A stretch of DNA of 64,000 bases from an uncultured Muribaculaceae bacterium (GTDB taxonomy: Bacteria > Bacteroidota > Bacteroidia > Bacteroidales > Muribaculaceae), in assembly GCA_910587425.1 (NCBI GenBank), contig CAJUKU010000007.1:75730-139729 (forward strand), in the 5' to 3' direction. The translations under genes and the position numbers were made by a program. Position 1 is the stretch's first letter; every line of letters starts with the position of its first letter. The notes beneath the pieces are model-generated. The model was not told the DNA's origin, did not search any database, and worked only from the letters and a program-made list of their open reading frames with translations. Below are positions 26,216 to 33,966 of the stretch, piece by piece.

Positions 26216-28675
26216 ATGAGAAGAACTGTTGCCGTAATGGCTGCCGCCGCATTGGCATCGATTACGCTCACCTTCGCACAGGGGAGCGATACCGGCACTA
26301 CTGCAAACCGCTACGAGATGGCTGAGCGGTTTGCCGGATCAAAATTGCCGAATATGCTGTTTTCCACCAGTGTCGATCCGCATTGGTTCAAATCCGGACA
26401 GAAATTCTGGTACACCTATAAGACCGCCGCGGGCAACCGTTGGTATGTCGTCGACCCTGTGGCACGTACCCGTAAGGAGCTGTTCGACCACGACCGTCTC
26501 GCAGCGCAGCTCACAGAGTTCACCGGCGATCCGCATATCGCCGCGACTCTTCCGGTTTCCAACCTTGAGGTAGGCGACGACGGGCACACATTCACCTTTG
26601 AGGTGACCACCACGCGCGATGCGAAACCCACCATCGGTCTCGACGGAAAAGAGAAAAAACCGAAGAAAGGGGAGAAAGAGGTGATGTTCTTCTCCTACGA
26701 CATGAATACCGCACGCCTCACACATCTCCAGGACAAGAAGAAAGAGAAGCATCAGCTCGACTGGGCATCAGTGTCGCCCGACGGCAAGACTGTTGTCTAT
26801 GCCAAGGATATGGATCTCTACCGCATGAGCCGTGCCGATTACGAAAAACTGAAAAAGGATGAGAACGACTCGACCATTACCGAAATACGCATCACCACCG
26901 ATGGTGTGAAGGATTTCGGCTACGGTCAGCCCTACAGCACCCTCAATACTGACACCCTATGCAACGGTAAGCGCAAAGGCGTGTGGGGACTGTGGTCGCC
27001 CGACTCACGCCATTTTGCAACAGTTGTCACCGACCAGCGTCCTGTCAAGGAGCTTTGGGTGATCAACTCACTCGCCGAGCCGCGCCCCACGCTTGAGACA
27101 TACAAATATCAGATGCCGGGCGAGATGGAAGCTCCCGAAGATCACCTCTATATCTTCGACATGACCGACAACTCACGCCGTGAGATCGCCACCGGACGTT
27201 TCAAGAACCAGACCCTATCGCTCGCCCGCAAGCCGCGTCTGCAGCGTCAGCGCCACATGTACGACCAGCCGTCGGTGTGGCTCGGCGACAACGACCGCCT
27301 CTTCGTCACCCGTTCGAGCCGCGACCTTCACCGCATCGACATCTGCTCCTACACGATCGGTCAGGATTCCCTCGTGCCTCTGATCGAGGAGCGTATGAAC
27401 ACCTATCAGGAAGTTCGCCCGCTCGCAGCCGTCGGCAATGGCAAGGAGCTTGTGCAGTGGAGCGAGCGCGACGGTTGGGCACACCTTTACTTATATGACG
27501 GACAGGGCAATCTCAAGCGCCGCCTCACCGAAGGTCCCTGGCACGTGCACCAGATCGTGAAGATCGACGAGCCGCGTCGCACGGTGTATTTCACCGCCAT
27601 GGGTTGTGAGAAAGGGGAGAATCCCTACTATCAGCACTTCTACTCCGTAAGCCTTGATGGTGGAGCCGTGAAGCGTATCGACCGTGGCGACAACCTGTTC
27701 CATGCACCCGTTATGGATGACGATGCCCGCTACTTCGTCGACAACTATTCGCGTGTCGACACAATCCCCGAAACCGCACTTTTCGACGCCGCCGGCAATA
27801 AGGTTCTCGCGCTCGAACGCGCCGACTTCTCCCAGCTGTTCGCCAACGGCTACAAATTCCCAGAGACGTTCACCGTCAAGGCTGCCGATGGCGTGACAGA
27901 CCTCTACGGAGTGATGTACAAACCTTTTGATTTTGACCCCGAAAAGAGCTACCCGATAATCGACTACGTATATCCCGGACCGCAGGTCGAGGCTACTGTC
28001 TACCCCTACTCCCGTATGTCGGTGCGCACCGACCGCCTCGCTCAGGCAGGCTTCATTGTAATCACCGTCGGCAACCGTGGCGGACACCCCAACCGCTCAA
28101 AATGGTATCACAACTTCGGCTACGGCAATCTCCGCGACTATGGTCTTGCCGATCAGAAGGTTGCGATCGAGCAGCTTGCCGCACGCCACAAGTTCATCGA
28201 CATCAACCGCGTCGGTATCCACGGACATTCAGGCGGCGGATTCATGTCGACAGCCGCGATGCTCAAATACCCCGACTTCTTCAAGGCTGCCGTATCGGCT
28301 GCCGGCAACCACGACAACCGCATCTACAACCGTTGGTGGAGCGAGACCCACCATGGCGTGAAAGAGCAGGTCAGCGAGGAGGGCGACACAACGTTTGTCT
28401 ACGAGATCCGCACCAACCCGGAGATAGCACGCAACCTCAAGGGACACCTCATGCTCGTGCATGGCGATATTGACAACAACGTGCACCCCGGCAACTCTAT
28501 CCGCGTAGCCGAGGCTCTTATCCGCGCCAACAAGCGTTTCGATTTCCTTCTGCTCCCCACCCAGCGCCACTCGTTCGGCAATATGGATGAGTATTTCTAC
28601 TGGCGTCTTGTCGACTACTTCACCGACTACCTGATCGACGGTAGGCAGACGCAGGTCGACATCCCCGTGCGCTGA
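26216..28675 (+). CDS. S9-family dipeptidyl-peptidase-like serine peptidase
   Basis: 819 residues with a signal peptide ending near TLTFAQ. Residues ~30-540 form a beta-propeller of the DPP-IV N-terminal type (WASVSPDGKTVVYAKDMDLYRM, GVWGLWSPDSRHFATV). Residues ~560-819 are the alpha/beta hydrolase domain with the catalytic triad S672 (GIHGHSGGGF), D751 (VHGDIDNNVHP) and H785 (TQRHSFG). The nucleophile elbow GHSGG differs slightly from the usual GWSYGG. It should release dipeptides in the periplasm; Pro specificity is not shown. It is followed after 46 bases by the GH110 gene, probably in one operon. Confidence 0.93.
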   Translation: MRRTVAVMAAAALASITLTFAQGSDTGTTANRYEMAERFAGSKLPNMLFSTSVDPHWFKSGQKFWYTYKTAAGNRWYVVDPVARTRKELFDHDRLAAQLTEFTGDPHIAATLPVSNLEVGDDGHTFTFEVTTTRDAKPTIGLDGKEKKPKKGEKEVMFFSYDMNTARLTHLQDKKKEKHQLDWASVSPDGKTVVYAKDMDLYRMSRADYEKLKKDENDSTITEIRITTDGVKDFGYGQPYSTLNTDTLCNGKRKGVWGLWSPDSRHFATVVTDQRPVKELWVINSLAEPRPTLETYKYQMPGEMEAPEDHLYIFDMTDNSRREIATGRFKNQTLSLARKPRLQRQRHMYDQPSVWLGDNDRLFVTRSSRDLHRIDICSYTIGQDSLVPLIEERMNTYQEVRPLAAVGNGKELVQWSERDGWAHLYLYDGQGNLKRRLTEGPWHVHQIVKIDEPRRTVYFTAMGCEKGENPYYQHFYSVSLDGGAVKRIDRGDNLFHAPVMDDDARYFVDNYSRVDTIPETALFDAAGNKVLALERADFSQLFANGYKFPETFTVKAADGVTDLYGVMYKPFDFDPEKSYPIIDYVYPGPQVEATVYPYSRMSVRTDRLAQAGFIVITVGNRGGHPNRSKWYHNFGYGNLRDYGLADQKVAIEQLAARHKFIDINRVGIHGHSGGGFMSTAAMLKYPDFFKAAVSAAGNHDNRIYNRWWSETHHGVKEQVSEEGDTTFVYEIRTNPEIARNLKGHLMLVHGDIDNNVHPGNSIRVAEALIRANKRFDFLLLPTQRHSFGNMDEYFYWRLVDYFTDYLIDGRQTQVDIPVR

Positions 28676-28721
28676 TCCCGCAATAAAATAGCAATACAAT
28701 AAGACACCTGACTGATACCAC

Positions 28722-30506
28722 ATGAAACTATCACTTGTAGCCGCAACCCTTTTTCTTGCGGCAACAGCACAGGCTGCACCCGCTGTCGGCGACACAATCC
28801 GTGTCGCTGACTTCGGGGTGCGTCCCGGAACTTACCGTAACATGACTCCGCAGCTCCAGGCTGCAATCGACAGCTGCCGCGCCCATCCGGGTGCGGTGCT
28901 GCTTTTTGAACCGGGGCGCTACGACCTCTGGCAGGAGGGCGCTGTTCGTAAGGAGATCTATATTTCCAACACATCGTCGGAGACGGAGGCACCCGATAAG
29001 ACCAAGGTCATACCGCTGCATTTCTATAATCTCGACGGACTGACCGTGGTTGGCAACGGAGCGACACTGATGATGCACGGACTTATGACCCCTATAGCGA
29101 TCGACAGCTGCCTCAATGTCACTCTGTCAGATCTGACGATCGATTACGAGCGTCCTGCGGCATCGGAGCTTACATATACAGAGGTGGCTCCCGGTAGGGT
29201 AGTGGTCCGCGTGCATCCTGACACCCGCTACGATATCTCCCCCGCCGGACGTCTGCGCCTCATAGGCGAAGGGTGGGCATCGGAGCGCATCCACTGCATA
29301 AAGCTGCACAACAACGGACATTTCCGCTACTCCAACGACTGGGGCGTGCTCGCTTCGGCACCGGTTAAAGAGATCGAACCGCACCTTCTTGAGTTCACCG
29401 TTCCCGAGGATTTTACTCCGGCAGTAGGTGAGACTCTGACCCTGCGCGACATCATCCGCTATCAGGTGGGTATGCTCAATCTCTGCAGCAGCGGCACCAC
29501 GCTTCGCGACGTGCGCGTGCGTTTCATGCACGGACTCGGCATCGTCAGCCAGTACAGCCGCGACATCACAATGGAGCGGGTGGATTGCCGTCCTGACGAG
29601 CATTCCGGACGCAAACTCGCATCGTCGGCTGACTTCATGCACTTCTCCGGTTGCAGCGGGCATATAGAGATCACGCAGTGCAATTATGCCGGCGCGCAGG
29701 ACGATGCCATTAACGTTCACGGCACAAATCTCCGCGCCGTGGAGCAGCTTGGCAGCAAAGCGCTGCGTCTCCGCTTCATGCACCATCAGACCTACGGCTT
29801 CCTCGCCTATCAGCCCGGCGATACGGTGGCTTTCGTCAATCCGCACACCATGCTGCGCACCGACACCGCCGTTGTCGCTTCGGTAGCCATGGCTGACCGT
29901 CGCAATCTTGATGTGACTTTCGACCGCCCGGTACCGCGCTCTATAGAGATCGGTGCTACATGTGTCGAGAATCTTACGGCAACCCCCACGCTGCATGTCG
30001 CCGGTTGCACGTTCACGCGCCAGAGCACACGCGGCATCCTTGCCTCCACACCCCGCAGCGTTGTGATCGAGCATAACCGGTTCGACCGCCTCGGCATGGC
30101 TGCGATACTCATTGAGGGTGATGCCGAGGGGTGGTATGAGTCCGGACCTGTCACCAACGTTGTCATCCGCGACAACGAGTTCATCGACTGCGGCTATGCG
30201 GGAGCCACGCATGGCGCCACAATAGCCCTCAATCCGTCGAACACGGTGATCGATCCTCGCTACCCGGTTCATGAGAATGTGCGCATCACCGGCAACCGGT
30301 TCATCACCTCCGGACGTCCTGTCCTTTTTGCAAAATCCACAGGCAATCTGCTCTTCATGGGCAACACCGTGGAGAGCGCCTCAGCGCCGAAGTTTCTTCT
30401 CAATGGCTGCCGCGACGTGACCATCACCGGCAACCGTATGCCGGCTCCGCAGGTCGAGGAGCGTGACTGCCTGTCTGTGCCGGTGGAGGAGAGCGCAGCC
30501 CGCTGA
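28722..30506 (+). CDS. Alpha-1,3-galactosidase-like glycosidase, GH110
   Basis: 594 residues with a signal peptide (KLSLVAATLFLAATAQAAPA). A right-handed parallel beta-helix follows, with repeated short N-V-T-I-x-x-N turns (NVTLSDLTIDYE, DITMERVDC, HIEITQCNYAGAQDDAINVHG, NVVIRDNEFIDCGY, NVRITGNRFI). The motif with paired Asp, AQDDAINVHG, and the overall length match GH110 enzymes of gut Bacteroides, which remove terminal alpha-1,3-linked galactose (blood-group B and linear alpha-Gal). Exact linkage specificity is inferred. Together with the GH20 enzyme it suggests use of host glycans. Confidence 0.88.
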   Translation: MKLSLVAATLFLAATAQAAPAVGDTIRVADFGVRPGTYRNMTPQLQAAIDSCRAHPGAVLLFEPGRYDLWQEGAVRKEIYISNTSSETEAPDKTKVIPLHFYNLDGLTVVGNGATLMMHGLMTPIAIDSCLNVTLSDLTIDYERPAASELTYTEVAPGRVVVRVHPDTRYDISPAGRLRLIGEGWASERIHCIKLHNNGHFRYSNDWGVLASAPVKEIEPHLLEFTVPEDFTPAVGETLTLRDIIRYQVGMLNLCSSGTTLRDVRVRFMHGLGIVSQYSRDITMERVDCRPDEHSGRKLASSADFMHFSGCSGHIEITQCNYAGAQDDAINVHGTNLRAVEQLGSKALRLRFMHHQTYGFLAYQPGDTVAFVNPHTMLRTDTAVVASVAMADRRNLDVTFDRPVPRSIEIGATCVENLTATPTLHVAGCTFTRQSTRGILASTPRSVVIEHNRFDRLGMAAILIEGDAEGWYESGPVTNVVIRDNEFIDCGYAGATHGATIALNPSNTVIDPRYPVHENVRITGNRFITSGRPVLFAKSTGNLLFMGNTVESASAPKFLLNGCRDVTITGNRMPAPQVEERDCLSVPVEESAAR

Positions 30507-30508
30507 GG

Positions 30509-31840
30509 TCAGGCGCGCCTTTTTCGTGTAATCAATATCGAGACGGTGAGCATCAGTGTCAGTGCCCAGGGATAATAGAGGTACTGCCACGGTGCCGCCG
30601 GCGATATTCCCGCGAGCGATGTGGCGAGCAGCGTCTGTGCGCCGTAAGGTATCAGGCACTGCACTATGCACGACCCTGTGTCAAGCAGCGAAGCTGTCTT
30701 GCTCGCGCTGATGCCGTAGCGGTGCGCTATGTCGCGGCTCAGCTCCCCAACGGTAAGTATCGCCACAGTATTGTTGGCGGTGCAGAGGTTCACGATCCCT
30801 ACGAGAACGCTTATGCATGCCTGTGCGCCCCGCTTGCCCGACACGCGTGCCGTCAGCGCCCGCAGCATGAAGTCGATGCCACCCATCTGCTTGATCATGC
30901 CGAGCATACCGGCGGCGAGCACCGTTATGATGATCAGCTGCCCCATCGAGTCTACACCCTCGCCGAGTATACGGCAGGAGTCGAGCAGCGATATCCCCTG
31001 CGACAGACCGAAGCCGATAGCTATCACAATGCCGCCGAGAAGCACTATCAGTACATTCACACCGGCGAGTGCTGCCGCAATTATGAACATATATGGAGTC
31101 ATCAGCCACCAGGGGGTGTTTGTAGGATGCGTGATGTAGTCCACCCCGCTCCCTATGGCTATGTAAAGTCCGAGGGTGATCAGCGCTGCCGGAAACACTA
31201 TCCGGAAGTTGGCGCGGAACTTGTCAGCCATCTTGCACCCCTGCGTACGCGTGGCGGCTATGGTGGTGTCGGAGATGAACGAGAGATTGTCGCCGAAAAA
31301 CGCTCCGCCGAGCACCGTGGCTACAAACAGCGGCACGTCCCCTTCCGCACCATACGCAATCTCCACCACGAGCGGCACCAGAGCCACGACCGTACCCACC
31401 GACGTGCCTATCGACATCGATATGAAGCACGCCCCGGCGAAGATCGCCGGAAGCAGCAGCGACGGCGGGAAAAACCGCAGCGTCACACCTACCGTAGCGT
31501 CGATAGCACCGATACTTTTGGCGAGCGCCGCGAAAGCCCCCGCCATGATGAATATCCACACCATGTAGAGCACATCGGCATTGCCCGCCGACCTTGAGAA
31601 CAGTGCCACGCGTGCCGACAGTTTGCCCGCTCCGCGGCATATCGCGATGCTCCAAGCCGATGCCGCCATAAGCGCCACCGTGATGGGCATGACATAGAAA
31701 TCGCCGATCACGAGCGATACTATCACATAGAGTGTCAGGAATATCAGAGCCGGCGATAGCGCGAGCCAACCGGACGTATTTGGCGTTGATCCGGAGGTTT
31801 TAGTCGTTGATCCGGAAGTGTTTGTCGTAGAATGTTGCAT
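30509..31840 (-). CDS. NhaC-family Na+/H+ antiporter
   Basis: 443 residues, ~11-12 helices. Typical patterns are ISMSIGTSVGTVVALVPLVVEIAYG, GGAFFGDNLSFISDTTIAATRTQG and, near the C-terminus, DTGSCIVQCLIPYGAQTLLA. The polar N-terminus is a three-fold 7-residue repeat (NTSGSTT, KTSGSTP, NTSGWLA) encoded by 21-bp tandem units at about 31768-31830, so its length could vary between strains. It is convergent with the GH110 gene, with only 2 bases between stops. Substrate could be a metabolite rather than sodium alone. Confidence 0.9.
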   Translation of the reverse strand: MQHSTTNTSGSTTKTSGSTPNTSGWLALSPALIFLTLYVIVSLVIGDFYVMPITVALMAASAWSIAICRGAGKLSARVALFSRSAGNADVLYMVWIFIMAGAFAALAKSIGAIDATVGVTLRFFPPSLLLPAIFAGACFISMSIGTSVGTVVALVPLVVEIAYGAEGDVPLFVATVLGGAFFGDNLSFISDTTIAATRTQGCKMADKFRANFRIVFPAALITLGLYIAIGSGVDYITHPTNTPWWLMTPYMFIIAAALAGVNVLIVLLGGIVIAIGFGLSQGISLLDSCRILGEGVDSMGQLIIITVLAAGMLGMIKQMGGIDFMLRALTARVSGKRGAQACISVLVGIVNLCTANNTVAILTVGELSRDIAHRYGISASKTASLLDTGSCIVQCLIPYGAQTLLATSLAGISPAAPWQYLYYPWALTLMLTVSILITRKRRA

Positions 31841-31860
31841 GATGCGTTAAAAAGCGACCG

Positions 31861-31868
31861 CAAAAGTA
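31861..31868 (-). promoter_or_regulatory. -7 promoter box for the NhaC antiporter gene
   Basis: On the minus strand this reads TACTTTTG, matching TAnnTTTG, 20 bases before the ATG at 31840. The long hairpin at 31897-31951 lies just upstream, overlapping or adjoining the -33 region. Confidence 0.5.
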
Positions 31869-31896
31869 ATCATTTTTCACCGCATTCCCCCTCCCC

Positions 31897-31951
31897 TGAG
31901 TACGGGGCGGAGACATATTTTCAGCTCCCAGCTGAAAATTGTCTCCGTACT
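31897..31951. repeat. Long hairpin H, left copy
   Basis: GGAGACATATTTTCAGCT pairs with AGCTGAAAATTGTCTCC around a 3-base loop, a 17-bp stem with one mismatch, bounded by GTAC on both sides. An inverted copy lies at 32761-32813. Together they frame palindrome P1. No U-run follows, so it is not a simple terminator for a neighbouring gene. Confidence 0.85.
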
Positions 31952-32028
31952 AACTCCCCACCTATCATATATAAATCCATGCCACACAGAACTCATTCAT
32001 TGCCAATGGCAATGTCCCACAGAACAGT

Positions 32029-32075
32029 AAGAACATCACAGAACCCATCCGGGTGTAGATGTTTCTGTGGTGGCA
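32029..32075. repeat. Imperfect hairpin left of P1
   Basis: CACAGAACCCATC and GATGTTTCTGTG form a stem of 11 pairs around a GGGTGTA-type loop. A second small palindrome, CATTGCCAATGGCAATG, lies just before it at about 31997-32013. Role unknown; they add to the structured character of the island. Confidence 0.55.
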
Positions 32076-32102
32076 AGCGAGGCTGGTTGCAGGGGCGGCG
32101 GT

Positions 32103-32643
32103 TGTAGGGCTTGTGGAGGCAGGGGGTGTAGGGGCGGAGGTATGGCGCGAGCGCAGCGCAGCCTACCTCCGTTTCAACCTGTTTACATAAAAGTTGCGCA
32201 TCTCCGAAGCGCTATCAGTGGGTGTCAGTATACAATCCCCACACGGTAGTCTCGCGCTGCGCGCTCACTACACGTATGGGGTTTACCAAGTTGCGAGTCT
32301 CCGACTCGCTCACGCCACTTACCACAGCGTAGATCCCATATACCACAGCATGTACCTCCACAAACCACAGCGTAGATCCCACATACTACAGCATATACCT
32401 CCACTTACCACAGCATGTGCCTTCACGCCTCGGAGAGGCGAAACTTGGGAAACCCCACCCGGAGCTGCCGAGCGCGCAGCGTGAGGCAGTGACGTGTGGG
32501 GACTCAGGCTCCACCCCCTCTAACGGCGCTTCGGAGATGCGCAACTTCACTATAATGAATGTAAACAGGCTGACCGGAGGTAGGCTGCGCTGCGCTCGCG
32601 CCATACCTCCGCCCCTACACCCCCTGCCTCCACAAGCCCTACA
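32103..32643. repeat. Giant palindrome P1 with central tandem repeat
   Basis: The outer arms 32103-32171 and 32575-32643 are perfect inverted repeats over 69 bases. Going inward the arms stay recognisably complementary but diverge: CCTGTTTACAT, AAGTTGCGCATCTCCGAAGCG, and the CCCCACACG...TGGGGTTTACCAAG segment all recur inverted on the right side. Each arm carries short hairpins with a constant TCC (or GGA) loop and different stems: GCGAGTC/GACTCGC at 32292-32308 and CGCCTC/GAGGCG at 32426-32440. The centre is a 5-unit tandem repeat. P2 at 33264-33878 is a second copy in the same orientation. Confidence 0.9.
32320..32426. repeat. Central tandem repeat of P1 (5 units of 21-22 bp)
   Basis: Contiguous units of type TACCACAGCGTAGATCCCACA (21 bp) and TACTACAGCATATACCTCCACA (22 bp) alternate for 107 bp with no spacers between them. 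The same two unit types make up the longer array in P2. Confidence 0.95.
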
Positions 32644-32760
32644 GCCTGTGATACTGCTCCATGCCTTCACCCTCGTTCTGTGTTGTTCTTTCTGTTCCTG
32701 TGGCGTCATCGCTATGCGATGACATAAGTTCTGTATTACATTCTTTAATCAACCCCAAAT

Positions 32761-32813
32761 CCACGGAGACAATTTCACCTTTCAGGCTGAAATATGTCTC
32801 CGCCCCGTACTCA
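32761..32813. repeat. Long hairpin H, right copy (inverted)
   Basis: Reverse complement of the left copy with a few changes: GGAGACAATTTCA and TGAAATATGTCTCC pair around CCTTTCAGGC, then CGCCCCGTACTCA matches the inverted flank TGAGTACGGGGCG of the left copy. The stem is kept although the loop-side bases differ, which suggests selection on the fold. Confidence 0.85.
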
Positions 32814-32904
32814 CCCATATTCGCCCCATTCGCCTTATTTGCCTTATTCACCCTTATTTCCCCCAAATGGGGCGTTTCGCAGAGATATCCCCCTCCCACT
32901 GCCT

Positions 32905-32912
32905 TAACTTTG
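32905..32912 (+). promoter_or_regulatory. -7 promoter box for the predicted ncRNA
   Basis: TAACTTTG is an exact match to the strongest form of the Bacteroidetes -7 box, the same octamer seen before panC, uvrA, the S9 peptidase gene and the tRNA here. A weak TTTCG lies about 25 bases upstream. Expected start near 32918. Confidence 0.65.
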
Positions 32913-32917
32913 CTCCC

Positions 32918-33235
32918 GGTATTCGCACCGCGCATCGCGGAAAAGCGGATTGGTAGGACGGACTCAACTATTACAAGGGGCGCCAACACCCGACAACTTG
33001 ACAACCCGTCCGCGGAATCACGCAGCGTCTCAGGCAGGGAAGAGTCCCGCCGACACCAAAGAGAACATTGACTTATCGACCGCCGTCGCACAGGAGTGTG
33101 CGCCGGATCAGGACAACCCCACCATTGTCCGCACCCATTTGCTGCTCTTCGTCTACTCGGCAGGAAGCAATGGAGGGCGCCGGGAGCGCCGCAACCGCCA
33201 CGTTATAGATCGGTCATCGTAGCGTGGCGTTTTTT
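32918..33235 (+). ncRNA. Predicted structured non-coding RNA of unknown family
   Basis: Bounded by the -7 box at 32905-32912 and an intrinsic terminator ending at 33235; no open frame of convincing coding character. Stable local stems in order: CCGCG-CAT-CGCGG; GGACGG paired with CCGTCC across a ~44-base internal region; GGGA-AGAG-TCCC; CGCACA-GGAG-TGTGCG; GGACAA-CCCCACCA-TTGTCC; GGCGC-CGGGA-GCGCC; then the terminator stem. TCCCGG at the 5' end can also pair with CCGGGA near 33180. I do not see the conserved cores of RNase P RNA, tmRNA or SRP RNA. A 6S-like RNA or a Bacteroidales-specific family is possible. Confidence 0.65.
33196..33235 (+). terminator. Intrinsic terminator of the predicted ncRNA
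   Basis: CGCCACG at 33196-33202 pairs perfectly with CGTGGCG at 33223-33229, and six T follow directly. Inside the loop GAT and ATC can add a small inner stem. Confidence 0.88.
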
Positions 33236-33263
33236 ATTGCAGAGGCATGCTTGTAGGGGTTGT

Positions 33264-33878
33264 TGTAGAGGCAGCGGTTGTAGGGGCGGGGGTATGGCGC
33301 GAGCGCAGCGCAGCCTACCTCCGATCAACCTGCCCCCATAGAAGTTGCGCATCTCCGACGCGCTATCAGTGGGTGTCAGCCTACTATCCCCACACGGTAG
33401 TCTCGCGCTGCGCGCTCACTACACGTATGGGGTTTACCAAGTTGCGAGTCTCCGACTCGCTCACGCCACTTACCACAGCGTAGATCCCATATACCACAGC
33501 ATGTACTTCACATACTACAGACCTCCACATACTACAGCATATACCTCCACATACCACAGCATGTACTTCACATACTACAGCATATACCTCCACATACCAC
33601 AGCGTAGATCCCACATACCACAGCGTAGATCCCACATACCACAGCGTAGATCCCACATACTACAGCATGTACCTCCACATACCACAGTCTGTATCTTCAC
33701 GCCTCGGAGAGGCGAAACTTGGGAAACCCCACCCGGAGCTGCCGAGCGCGCAGCGTGAGGCAGTGACGTGTGGGGACTCAGGCTCCACCCCTCTACCGGC
33801 GCTTCGGAGATGCGCAACTTCACTATGACGGGTGTAGGCTTGCAGCCATACCTCCGCCCCTACAACCGTTGCCTCCAC
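33264..33878. repeat. Giant palindrome P2 with central tandem repeat
   Basis: Second copy of P1 in the same orientation, 1.15 kb downstream. Left-arm and inner segments are nearly identical to P1 (GGTATGGCGCGAGCGCAGCG, CCCCACACGGTAGTCTCGCG, TTGCGAGTCTCCGACTCGC). The right outer arm has decayed: the block matching the GCGCTGCGCTCGCG part of P1 is reduced to a short remnant. The inner right arm (GCCTCGGAGAGGCGAAACTT onward) is kept. The tandem repeat in the centre has 11 units against 5 in P1. Confidence 0.9.
33471..33700. repeat. Central tandem repeat of P2 (11 units)
   Basis: Eleven contiguous units over 230 bp, of 21, 21, 17, 22, 21, 22, 21, 21, 21, 22 and 21 bp. Unit 3 has lost five bases. 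Units 7-9 are three identical copies of TACCACAGCGTAGATCCCACA, a sign of recent expansion. A variable-number tandem repeat by structure. Confidence 0.95.
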
Positions 33879-33928
33879 TGCCGGGCGGTGTGTTTTTAGC
33901 GCGCGGGGAGGGGATTTTGGGGGGATTT

Positions 33929-33960
33929 TTTGGAGGGATAGTGAAAAAGTGATAAATTTG
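33929..33960 (+). promoter_or_regulatory. Consensus promoter for the giant exported protein
   Basis: -33 TTTG at 33929-33932, a 20-base spacer and -7 TAAATTTG at 33953-33960, a full match to the Bacteroidetes pattern. Transcription should begin near 33967, leaving a leader of about 355 bases before the ATG at 34323. Confidence 0.7.
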
Positions 33961-33966
33961 CGGAGA

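Noticed and set aside
32083..32140. G-quadruplex in the G-rich outer arm of P1
   Set aside because: G runs of three to five exist, but the loops between most of them exceed 10 bases, and the perfect arm pairing is the more stable explanation.
32918..33235. RNase P RNA, tmRNA or SRP RNA
   Set aside because: The conserved GAGGAAAGTCC-type P4 core, a tRNA-like end with tag peptide, and the SRP GGAAGGAAGCA-type apical motif with its partner strand were not found. A GGCAGGAAGCAA stretch near 33160 is only superficially SRP-like.
33471..33700. Tandem array as a CRISPR
   Set aside because: Units are contiguous with no unique spacers, and no cas gene is present.
32194..33758. Open frames in P1 (96 codons) and P2 (137 codons) that start and end alike
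   Set aside because: The two arrays differ by 123 bases, a multiple of three, so the frame is kept. But the units are 21, 22 and 17 bp and shift frame inside, frames are also open on the other strand, and palindrome pairing explains the sequence better than coding. Ribosome profiling would settle it.
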